From: Brevipalpus yothersi
Lineage: Eukaryota; Arthropoda; Arachnida; Trombidiformes; Tenuipalpidae
NCBI GenBank assembly: GCA_003956705.1
Contig: QZCP01000138.1
Location: 40,525-104,524 of the forward strand
Direction of reading: 5' to 3'
DNA: 64,000 nt
Shown here: positions 1 through 8,890 of the stretch, one piece after another
Numbering within the stretch: position 1 is the stretch's first letter
How the letters are laid out: each line of letters starts with the position of its first letter
Program-made: the position numbers and the translations under genes
The notes under the pieces: generated by a model
Databases searched by the model: none
Told to the model about the DNA's origin: nothing
Seen by the model: the letters and a program-made list of their open reading frames with translations, nothing else

Positions 1-696
1 ATGAGATTCAATTGAATACCTTTCACTTGGCCTTACTCAAAGAATCTTCTGGGCAAGCATCTTCATGGGAGAAATAAGAATGTTTTCTTCCTCAAAGAAT
101 ACTTCACCGAGAAAAAAAAGATTTTATGAGCTGTAAAATGACAGCATATTATAAAACTATGAGGCAATCTCTACACACGAATCAATATCGATTGGAAGAT
201 TGTGAATTTAGGTGTATATATGTGTGTGTATACATGAAATTATCTATCTCTTTCTTATTCTCTCTTGAAAATGTTCTCGGTTTCCAGAACAATCTAAGAT
301 ATTTCACTATCATCATCATGCCTCTGATGTCAAGTAGTAAACTAACAATTTTCACCTCAACACCATCAAGTGTACTAAATCGATCCACCAAGAAGTAAAA
401 GTGACCATGGGACATGGACAAGAATGACTCCACTGACAACACTCATTCACTCATTCATTTTTGGACCATTGTTATTTGGTCTCATTTTCTCTCTCTCTCT
501 CTCTCTCTTCCTCTCTTCAGAACTATCTCATCCATGAGACATTCATACAATTGATGTGCCTATGTGTATATTTATACCCTGTTATCGAGCTCTACCATGG
601 AAACAAATTGATGGTGGAACAGCGAGAGTGAGAGTGAGAGGAAAGGAGACACATTATCATTAATATTATCATCAAGGAATAATTTTGACCACTCAC
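1..696 (-). other. Shaw intron 3, partial
   Basis: Begins at the GTGAGT donor at 696 and runs off the left edge. No sequence resembling the S1 exon was found in any minus frame. It holds a short CT run near 490-508 and otherwise AT-rich sequence; the small open frames here resemble no channel segment. Confidence 0.75.
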
Positions 697-776
697 CTTA
701 GCCGCATGAGAAGAGTATGGCTCATCGAATAGGAGCCATAGTTTAGGCTTGATTTTTTGCCAGGATGTTAATTTTC
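697..776 (-). CDS. Shaw: Shaw coding exon 3 (T1-S1 linker)
   Basis: 80 bp between the acceptor CACACAG and the donor AAG|GTGAGT. It translates to (G)KLTSWQKIKPKLW and FDEPYSSHAAK, the conserved Shaw linker immediately before S1. It ends in phase 0. Confidence 0.9.
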
Positions 777-1637
777 CTGTGTGTATGTGTGGAAAAGAGA
801 ACAAGAAAAAAACATATGATCATCAACTTTTCTTTGTTGACCTCGAAAATAAAATTCTGATCATGAATACAATTTATCAATCAAACAGATTTGCTAACAA
901 CATGCAGTTGGAAGCCAATCCAAGAGTTCCACTTTTCTGCCTCTCATGTTCACATTTTTCTAATAGAGAGAAAAATTCTTCTCTCTCCTCTTTATTTCGC
1001 ACGAGTAGACAAGATTCCATGCCAAGATATGTTGAATGAATTCATGTGAAAAATTTCGACATACTTCTAAGTAGCTATTGATGTAAGAACTTTTTCTAGT
1101 ATATATATATATGTGTGTGTGTGTTCGAATCTAGGGCATACTTGTATGAGCTTAGGTAAAATTCATTAGAAAAGAGTCTAAACATCTCCGATTCAGATAA
1201 TCGTTTGAAATAACATTACATGATTAACGTGCATTGCTTGCTATGAGTGTTTCGAGGGTTTTCGAAACAATGAGTGATGCAACATGAGCCAACCATGAAT
1301 GTGAACGTGAATGAATGGAGAGAGCAACAATCATGCACATAAGATGAGAATCCAATGGAATAGTGACGGTTAATGAGCCGTACATAAGTGAATTTGATGC
1401 TCTCCAGAATTCAACTTATCTCCACTGACCAATGGTCAATGGTGTTAAATTTTCCAATTACACGTGGAGAAGGAGGACCAAAATTAGATTCTATACTATG
1501 TGGAGTGTAGTTGAGTGGGAAGAAAATCTCCTTCTTTCAGCCCATCACAATCACTCAGAACCATAAATTAACAAGTTAGATCAATTTAATTTGAGATTGA
1601 AAGAAGAGAAGAGCTCAAATGCGACCAACACAATTCC

Positions 1638-1690
<53 letters not shown>

Positions 1691-4017
1691 CACTTTTTCT
1701 TGCTAATGATTACCATTTTGGTATCGAATTTCAATTATCAATCTACTTTCTTCTGCCAACACTTGAAAGAATCTTCCAAAAAGAATACAAGTTAGCCTCA
1801 ACGTCACATCAAATTATCATCATCATAAATGCAACATTCTCACCACATCATCATCATCTTTGCCAAATTTGATTCAAGTTCTATGTGTGCATTTTTCCAT
1901 GGAAAAATAGAAAGATTGAGAGATAGAGATAGAGAGATGCCTCATGTTGCATTTTCCGTTATATTCTACATGTATGTGTGTGTGTGTGAATGTGTGATAG
2001 TAGTGATTCTCATGAGCCCACAAGATACATGGGAAAAATATAATAATCATCCACAACGTTGGGAAGCTGGAAAATATGATTTTGAGTTTGAAATCACATC
2101 AAATATCTTCAAAAAATTTGATCATCACACAAAATGATGGCAATGACGATGATGGAAAAGTGTTCAGGGAATTCTGTGAAATTCTGGAAAAGTGAACAGC
2201 TCACAGCAGTCAACACTATGCATATGTGAACATTTCTGGATAAATATTATTGACACATTCTTGGGTGCCTACACAATCCTTAGGGCTTCCGCTCTTAGTT
2301 ACTGCTAAAATATGCATGCATGCATCGCTTAATTAGCATAACTAATCAATTCACATATTGGACATATTCCCACACATACACACACTCTCACTTTCTCTTC
2401 TTTCTTTCAGACTGAATAGAGACTAAGCGTTCAACACTCGTTCTCAAGAGTTAATACTAATAGCAATCAGGTAAATGTGTGATCAAGAAAAATAGATGCA
2501 AGTGATGGATGAGATGCAGGACAAAAAGAACTGAGAAAGTAAGCTGGAACTAAAGTGACTAAAGTGAGAGAGAGAGAAGAAAGAAGAAGAAAATATAAGA
2601 AAAATAGTGCATGCCGATGAGGAGAATGGAGAGAAGAGAGAGGAAAAGAGGAAAAGAAAAGATGAGGATGGATGTAGAGGGATGAATAGGGATGCGTGGT
2701 ATATGTTGTCTAGGCTTTGAATATATTGTTCTCATCCATCAGCAGATGTACATTGGGAATCAATAGAAAAGAATTACACTAAAGACGAATCGAAGAAAAG
2801 TGGACTCTTGAGAGGCTCTAGAAATCTATCAATTCCAATATGATGAATGTAATTACTGAATCAAGATGATATATGATGGATAAAGCTTAACGTAATAGTA
2901 GTAGTAGTAGAAGTAGTATGGGAAAGCTTGATTGATGCTAGTGAATAGGAGACTTTTTGCATCTTTTTCTCTCTCTATTTGAATAACATATACACACACA
3001 TATACAGCATAAACATTAGCATAGAAAGTGTTATGTATGATTATATCATAGAACAACAGACAAAAAGCTAGCCAAAATAATGTGTCGAGATGGTAAATTG
3101 TTACTTATCTTACTTTCTTTCTTACTTTCTTTCTTTCTTTCTTTCTTTTCTTCTCTCTTTTTCTTCCTCTATCATCATTCATCCTCTGTTGACTAAATCA
3201 ACCAGTCTCTCGAGAACAATAGAGCCTCGTAATATGAATGGTGCATAACTGTTTAGGCATTGAATGACACTCGGAAACTCTTTGACACACTTTTTTTTCT
3301 ATTCCCACACAACTACACAGACACCGACATTCAACTCTCATGCATGCTTGGTGTGAAAGGGAGAGAGAGAATCAATTAAACATGCAAACAAGTGGTGATT
3401 CTTTGATGGATTCTGCCTATCTGTGTATGTGTATGTATGCAAAAATCAGAATGATAATTGCCAAATTTTATTCGTTGTAATTACCTTTGTGAAAATCTTC
3501 TTCCCAACCAAATTTTTGAGCCAATTCCTCCGGGCTCAATTTATCCGCATCAATATCTAACGTGTCTAGAATTGCCAATGTTTGCTGTGTGTCTCGGTGA
3601 GCTGTATAAGTCATCCAGCAACATGGCTCAACCTGTTGAATGAGTGGCAATAGGAAATAGGAAAAAGAAGAAGAAGAAGAAATAGAATTCAATTTTTTAA
3701 TTGTTGTTGTCATCGAAAAAAAACTCAGAAGAAAAAGAAAAGAGAGCTGAAAGCTTATCGTAATGCAAAATGTCGTAATATGTGAAACACACAGCTTGAC
3801 ATGAAGCCTCTTCATGTAAGAGTAACCCTTATGTATTGAGAACTTACACACTCACACATTTGACTTGAGTTTTCTGGATGAATTTCCTGGAAATTCTTTC
3901 GTAAAACCTTTTGTAAAGTTTCATGGCATCTCTTTCTTCTAATTTCATTGCCAATAACTTACTTTGAAAATAAGAAGAATAAGAGGAGCAAATTTTTCGA
4001 TGCTATCCTTTTAAGAA

Positions 4018-4101
<84 letters not shown>

Positions 4102-5172
4102 TTTCTTTCCTTTACCCAGTCACTTTCAATTGGTAAGGTCTCGAAATTGATAAAAAACAGTCTACCAGCATCATTATGGGCATATCGTAGAGAAAAAGAA
4201 AGAGAAAAGAAAAGCAAAGAGAAAAAACAGCCTCATTATCTCAGCCTTTTAAAGTTTTAAACTTTCATCATCAAGTGAATCACACCAAATGAGATTGAGT
4301 TGAGAAAGAAGAAAAGAAAACCAGAGGGAGAGGGAGAGAGTGAAGAATAACTTGGAATAAATGATGTGGAAGTCTTTCGCGTGTGAGTGTATTATGGAGG
4401 AAGAGATCATTAATTGCAAATTCCTTCACTATAAGCTAGTCTAATGGAGAAAAAAAAGAGGAGAAAGAAGATAGAGTCCATAAGCTTGACCAAGTAATTA
4501 ATATTATGATCACTAATTAAACCCTTCCTCATCAGTGTTGGCCCCATAGCTTAGTCGGTAGAGCGCCGTGCTAATAACGCGGAGGTCGTGGGTTCGAGCC
4601 CCACTGGAGCCAATTCTTTTTTCTCTCAATTATTTTTTGCTCACGAAAAATTTCAACATAAACTCTCTTTCCAATCTGTGTAACTGTGGTAATCAATGTG
4701 TAACATTGATTCATGGTTGATTTAGATGATGATGTTGATCATCATTGAGTGTGTGTGTGTGTGTTGATTTTTCCACTTCAATCAATTGGTAAGCAACTCA
4801 AATAAGCGTAAACCGTAAAAAAGTACACAGTACTAGAAAAGTTCTAGACAGACACACACATACCTGATTAGCGTCTAAGCCCCAAAATTCGAGTTCCTCT
4901 TCAAAAAGTGGCCCGCAAACATTGGTCGGATAATGTAATTTACCAGTTCGATAATAATTCAATATTTGGGCAAAAACTCCCGGATGTCGATCGAAAAAGT
5001 ATTCATTAAGAACGGGATCATAATTTGCTAATGATTCGGTAAGTCGAGACAATCGTGTGGCTGGTATTTTTCGCAATGTAGTTCGATAAGTTTCGAAACG
5101 TATACCACCCACATTGAGTATTACACGATTCTCTTGATTGTCCACTACACGATTGTATGCTTGGGTGAACAT
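697..5172 (-). CDS. Shaw: Shaw-type (Kv3) voltage-gated K+ channel, 5' three exons, partial
   Basis: Pore-forming subunit of a delayed-rectifier potassium channel in the neuronal plasma membrane. Three exons (5172-4864, 3632-3485, 776-697) splice in consistent phases (0, then 1, then 0) to residues 1-179. The ATG at 5172 is the first in its frame after a TAA. Residues 16-110 form the T1 tetramerisation domain, with ILNVGG and NEYFFDRHPG. The zinc motif H-X5-C-X20-CC of Kv2-Kv4 families is intact (His80, Cys86, Cys107, Cys108) and spans the exon 1/2 junction. Exon 3 encodes the linker FDEPYSSHAAK just before S1. Helices S1-S6 and the pore are absent because the gene continues beyond position 1. 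Near-identity to insect Shaw over T1 is judged from memory of the family; other Kv3 paralogues are possible. Confidence 0.93.
1645..1687. repeat. (CT)n microsatellite, 43 bp
   Basis: Uninterrupted CT dinucleotides inside Shaw intron 2. Confidence 0.97.
3111..3148. repeat. (CTTT)n tetranucleotide repeat
   Basis: CTTT units with one TTA interruption, inside Shaw intron 2. On the transcribed (minus) strand it is a purine run. Confidence 0.9.
3485..3632 (-). CDS. Shaw: Shaw coding exon 2 (end of T1)
   Basis: Opens after TTCAACAG with VEPCCWMTYT and ends in EEDFHK plus one base before GTAATT. The 148 bp give phase 1 at the 3' end, matching exon 3. It carries the two adjacent zinc-binding cysteines. 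Confidence 0.93.
4022..4098. repeat. (CT)n microsatellite, 77 bp
   Basis: About 38 perfect TC units in Shaw intron 1, 442 bp from the tRNA gene. Open frames here translate only as SLSL or ERER. Confidence 0.97.
4540..4612 (+). tRNA. tRNA-Ile (anticodon AAT)
   Basis: A 73-nt cloverleaf decoding ATT and, after A-to-I editing of A34, ATC. Segments: acceptor GGCCCCA with TGGAGCC, D arm GCTT...GAGC, anticodon stem CCGTG with CGCGG around loop CTAATAA (anticodon at 4573-4575), variable loop AGGTC, T stem GTGGG with CCCAC, loop TTCGAGC, discriminator A. The internal B box GGTTCGAGCC is present, and T6 follows. No intron and no encoded CCA. The acceptor stem has one C-A mismatch at pair 4-69; otherwise all stems pair, with G-T wobbles. 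It lies antisense in Shaw intron 1. It is probably functional, but the mismatch leaves a pseudogene possible. Confidence 0.93.
4617..4622 (+). terminator. RNA polymerase III terminator
   Basis: A run of six T beginning five bases after the tRNA discriminator base, the usual Pol III stop signal. Confidence 0.8.
4864..5172 (-). CDS. Shaw: Shaw coding exon 1 (T1 domain)
   Basis: 103 codons ending in GLDANQ, then the donor CAG|GTATGT. It starts MFTQAYNRVV; the upstream in-frame sequence reaches TAA without another ATG. The bases at -3 to -1 (CTA) are a weak start context, so an upstream 5' UTR exon or another start is possible. Confidence 0.92.
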
Positions 5173-5636
5173 TAGTATGCCGATAAGTATTATTACCACT
5201 TCTATCAATATTATTATTATTACTATTATTCCAAGTTGAGTGGTTCCAAGTTTCACTTACACAACTTGAAGTAACTTTAGTGGTTGTTAAACAAATCCGT
5301 TTGTGGTTTGTCTTTGTATCGATTGTCTGTGGATTGGATTGCTGTTGTTGCTTGAGAATGAGAATCAAATTAAACTTCCCGAGAACAACAACAACTATTG
5401 ATGATATTATTATTATTAAATAATATAATGGCAGCAATGGTGAGGTTACTTGAGGTGGCGATTGAAGTGATGGAAGTGATATAAAGTGATGAGAAAATGA
5501 TGACGAGATATGATGAAGAAGTGGAGATGAGAGAATAAGAGGCAAAAGAATAGGTAAAATGAGAATTTGAGATGCTGAGGATCGACCAAGTGAGATCCAA
5601 AGTCTCGACGTTGATAAGAGGAGGATGGAAATGACC

Positions 5637-5815
5637 AAGAAGAAGAATAAGAAGAATAAGAAGAAGAAGAGGAAAAGGATAAGGATAAGGATGAGGAGAA
5701 AAAGAAAGTATTTGAAGAAGAAGTGATAAAAGAATGAGTTGAACGAGACAGAAGAAGAAGAAGAAGAAGAAGAATAAGAAGAAGAAGAAGAAGAGAAGAA
5801 GAGGAAGAAAAGGGA
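5637..5815. repeat. GAA-rich purine tract
   Basis: Imperfect (GAA)n/(AAG)n with interspersed GAT and AAT units, about 180 bp. It is a pyrimidine run on the strand transcribed as the Shaw leader. Confidence 0.85.
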
Positions 5816-6702
5816 TGAGGATGAGTATTCGTTAAGCTCGATTCGAGCCATTCGATGGATGATCATTCATGATGATGATAGTAACAAGGTAAACAATAAT
5901 AATGAGAGCCCAGTGAAGAAATAGGCAATCAAGAGACGATGGAAAGACATGGAGATAAATTCCAATGTAACACACATACACTCACACCAAGAACTTGGGG
6001 AATACGAGAAGAAGAAAGAGAAAGAGAGAATATCACTCTACTAAAGAAGAATAGTTGATCGCATGGAGAGAATGGAGAGAGAGAAAGTGAGTAACTGTAC
6101 ACGAAATTCACATAGGTGTAGGACTTTTTCGTAGGAAAAAGATAAGATGTTAGACACACATAGACACTGATTTCGTAGTGTTGGATAAATCTGGATGAAA
6201 TGTGATGAAGAAGAACACAGTTGAAATTGGATGAACGATTGCGTCAATGAAACGTTGATCCTTGACACTTTCTTTCAATTCTTTTTATTTTGGTGTCTTT
6301 TCAAACTGTTTGCTTACTGATCGGATTTATTAGACAAACGAAAATGATCCCACAATCGTTGGATAATGTTGAGAAGATAGCCGAAAAAAAAGTGGACTAA
6401 AGATGTGGATGTGGATGTGAGTTGAATAAGTGTTGAGAAAAAATGGTGAAACACACTCGGTAAAAAGAAGGAAAAAAAGTACCATTACTATTTTCACGAA
6501 TCACTAACACCATAAGGGAATATATCTGGTCCATCAAGCGAGGTAGCGAAATGAATAAACTATGTACTTTTTTTTCCTGGGACTTACTATGTTAGTTGCT
6601 GTAGTTGAATCGATTTCTCGTCTCTTTCTCTCTCTCTCTATTTCTCTATGTTCTGCTCGTCCGTTATATTTTGCAACTTGGTTTGGCTCACTTTTCCGGA
6701 TT

Positions 6703-6735
<33 letters not shown>

Positions 6736-7111
6736 TTATCTCTCTCTTTCTCTCCCAAACTTACTCTCTCTTCCTCTGTTTCTCACTATATCTCACTTTT
6801 ACTTTCACTTTCATTCACTCTTTCCGTTCATTCAAAGGAAATACCGATGGAATTTCTCTCTGTTGCTTCTCAATTGTCGATAGACAGTAACCGATGCATG
6901 GGTGAGAAATGAATTCGAAAAGATCTAGCAATGCATAATCTTTCCTTCTCTCTTTCACTTTATACTCTCATACTCGATAGTGGTACACACACATATACAG
7001 ATACAGAATGAAACTTGGAATAAGAGTAATCGATTTCGGAAGCCTGCCTTGGGTCCCTTACCAGTCAGCTTGCGCGAGATCCCAGCAAAGAGAAAGAAAG
7101 AAAGAAAGAAA

Positions 7112-7114
<3 letters not shown>

Positions 7115-7182
<68 letters not shown>
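7115..7182. repeat. (GA)n microsatellite, 68 bp
   Basis: 34 perfect AG units, flanked on the left by GAAA units (7090-7112). Confidence 0.97.
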
Positions 7183-7183
<1 letters not shown>

Positions 7184-7580
7184 AACGATCAGTCTCCATG
7201 GGAGCAAATACATTTACTCTTACAACATTGGAAATTCGAAGGAAGTATCAAGTCGAGACACAATTTGGACACTTTCACCATCATACTGATGATGGTGTGG
7301 CTGTGTAAGTGAGATCATTTCTACTGGTCAAACATAAGAGTGTGTACTCGTTTATTTTGGATCCGGAAATCTTGAGGTAAAGAAGATGGAGAGAAGGAGA
7401 GAGAAATGGATCAGAATAATCTTCAAGTGCGTACAAGAAAGAGAAAGAGAGAGAAAACTTTTCGAGAAAAAAGGCTTGTGAGAAAAGATATTGGAAAAAA
7501 GTTTCATTGAACCTAACGAATCAAATTGATCTTATTATGTGACTTGGCTAGGATTGCTGTGAGGGATGATCGAATCTTCT

Positions 7581-7586
7581 TTTATT
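7581..7586 (-). promoter_or_regulatory. Polyadenylation signal of the orphan gene
   Basis: AATAAA on the minus strand, 141 bp past the stop codon at 7727; the first canonical hexamer I saw downstream of that stop. Confidence 0.45.
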
Positions 7587-7726
7587 TTCCGGATCACGAT
7601 TCATGGTCAACATTAGATCAACTTGAAAATGAGTTTGCATAATAAATTGAGGTATATCTTGAATTACTACTTCCACCACCGTCATCATCATCACCATGAT
7701 CATCATTGGTCATAGTATTGCATTCA

Positions 7727-7884
7727 TCAGCAATCGGATACTTGTTCAGATGAATCCATTGAACAAGTAGATTCAATTGGACCAGATGATTGTGGCCGGT
7801 CATTTGTGATGATTTGATTTCCGTTCCCATGAGTTTGCGATGGTAAATGTGACTTTGAATCATCATCATCTTTGATAATCAAAC
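7727..7884 (-). CDS. Orphan gene exon 2
   Basis: 158 bp after a pyrimidine-rich acceptor. It encodes the acidic and polar tail, starting LIIKDDDDSK and ending SEQVSDC before TGA. A second open frame on the same strand (7869-7618) is out of phase with exon 1. Confidence 0.55.
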
Positions 7885-8186
7885 CTGTAAGATATATACA
7901 CATACACACAATATCAATCTAATACTGTCGAAATGAACCTTTATGTTAATCATATACCTTTCTCGCCAAACTCACCACCATAACCGCAATCACCACTCTC
8001 GACTTTAATCAATTTTGACCTCGGGCGAGAGATTCGGGACATTTGGGACATCTTTCGTCTGAACTGTTGACGCTCATACCAATATTTGACGATACTTCGT
8101 TGAACGAAAGCAAAATGAATCGCATCTTCATTATAATTGACATACCGACGACATCTGAAACTTCGACGAGGACAATTTTTATCCAT
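7727..8186 (-). CDS. Unrecognised 128-residue basic protein, two exons
   Basis: I do not recognise this protein. Exon 1 (8186-7958) starts at the first ATG after an in-frame TAA. Exon 2 (7884-7727) ends in TGA. Both junctions are canonical (AAAG|GTATAT; CTTACAG|G) and the phases agree (1/1) across a 73-bp intron, which is the main support for a real gene. Residues 5-60 are strongly basic and may form a helix (CPRRSFRCRRY; VQRSIVKYWYERQQFRRK). The second half is hydrophilic, with a run of four Asp and many Ser/Gln/Asn, so probably disordered. No signal peptide or membrane segment. A nuclear or nucleic-acid-binding role would suit the basic part but is only a guess. It is divergent from VPS35L and shares its upstream region. 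Confidence 0.6.
7958..8186 (-). CDS. Orphan gene exon 1
   Basis: 76 codons plus one base, encoding the basic, Arg/Lys-rich half with four of the protein's six cysteines (residues 5, 12, 67 and others in two C-R or C-G contexts are visible). It ends GEFGEK then the GTATAT donor. Confidence 0.58.
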
Positions 8187-8354
8187 TTGAAAATCGACAA
8201 TCAATTAAAACACCACACTGAGTACAATTAAAACAATAAAAGTCACCTCTCCACAACATCTAAACACATCAAAACAAACCCCACACAGAACGCTTTTTTC
8301 CCACAAAAATTAATTAATTTTTTTTCATCAAAACATTTTCGAACTTTCGATAAA

Positions 8355-8399
8355 AGAACGAAAATAGAACGAAAAAAGAACGAAAAAAAAGCGAAAAAG
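8355..8399. repeat. Degenerate GAACGAAAA tandem repeat
   Basis: Three copies of AGAACGAAAA followed by a variant GCGAAAAAG, with spacers lengthening through added A. It sits in the middle of the divergent promoter region. Confidence 0.75.
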
Positions 8400-8407
8400 T
8401 TTTTGAA

Positions 8408-8415
8408 GCGCGAAA
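8408..8415. promoter_or_regulatory. E2F-like site
   Basis: GCGCGAAA, the complement of the consensus TTTCGCGC, within the divergent promoter. One 8-mer match only; function is inferred from position. Confidence 0.3.
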
Positions 8416-8890
8416 TTTTTTACATCTTTTCACTACTGCCGTCTGTTGGACAATATTTTCAACTGACTGAAAATAAAATTTTTTTTTCAATGTTTTTGAT
8501 TCGATTTTTCATCATGTTTTGCTTTTTTAGACATTAGAAGTTTAAGAAGGATCAATTTGATTGAATCAATTTGTAATAACGTTATCATCACAAGTATTGT
8601 ATGCCGAAGATGGTTGATGACAACTGTCTAGCGTGTTAGATTGGTGTCACATCTGAAATATCGACAGTAGTTACTAGTGTGAAGAGTGTGTTTGTGTTCA
8701 TGGGATCATAATTGAGATCGTTGAAATATTAGGATTTCATGATTTTGCTCTTATTTTCATCTTAATATTGATCAGTGTCCATTTGATTGTCTTGATGAAA
8801 TTATTGCGTCTACATAGAGTTGTTGTTTTGAGGTGAAAAGTGTGTCTGTGTGTTCGGGTGGTTGGTGTGATATCGTCGTGATAGAAAAAA

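Larger units (their letters stand above)
777..3484 (-). other. Shaw intron 2
   Basis: A 2708-bp intron between exons 2 and 3. It contains a (CT)n tract at 1645-1687, a 14-bp perfect palindrome of TGCA units at 2312-2325, purine-rich sequence around 2565-2670, an (AGT)n run near 2893-2912 and a CTTT run at 3111-3148. No nested gene is seen. Confidence 0.85.
3633..4863 (-). other. Shaw intron 1, hosting an antisense tRNA gene
   Basis: A 1231-bp intron between GTATGT at 4863 and TTCAACAG at 3633. It contains the 77-bp CT tract at 4022-4098 and a tRNA-Ile gene at 4540-4612 on the other strand. The remainder is AT-rich with no supported gene. Confidence 0.88.
5173..7580. other. Shaw 5' flank/leader and intergenic sequence
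   Basis: About 2.4 kb between the Shaw start and the 3' end of the next minus-strand gene. It holds an (ATT)n patch near 5200-5225, a GAA-rich tract at 5637-5815, a short CT tract near 6713-6736, a GA tract at 7115-7182 and a GC-richer patch at about 7030-7080 with a minus-strand donor. A 282-codon minus frame (5018-5866) overlaps Shaw exon 1 out of frame. It is low-complexity (poly-Ser, poly-Leu/Ile/Phe) and I do not call it a gene. The 5' UTR of Shaw presumably lies here. Confidence 0.6.
8187..8890. promoter_or_regulatory. Shared upstream region of VPS35L and the orphan gene
   Basis: 704 bp between two divergent start codons, so probably a bidirectional promoter including both 5' UTRs. It contains poly-T and poly-A runs (8308-8330), a GAACGAAAA-type tandem repeat (8355-8399) and an E2F-like GCGCGAAA (8408-8415). 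No open frame of note. Transcription starts cannot be placed from sequence. Confidence 0.6.

Noticed and set aside
4011..4217. Open frames reading ERER or SLSL through CT/GA tracts (also at 7008-7312, 27457-27723, 49262-49534, 62108-62290 and others)
   Set aside because: These are six-frame translations of dinucleotide repeats, which lack stops in most frames; no non-repeat coding sequence flanks them.
5173..5256. N-terminal extension of Shaw from 5256 (hydrophobic, Ile-rich)
   Set aside because: That start codon would be GTG, directly after a TAA; the first ATG of the frame is at 5172.
7307..7330. Eleven-base match to the start of bantam microRNA (TGAGATCATTT)
   Set aside because: The match stops after the seed region and no hairpin arm pairs with it upstream.
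7921..7945. miR-8-like TAATACTGTC (another copy near 56398)
   Set aside because: Divergence begins right after ten bases and neither site has a plausible precursor hairpin.
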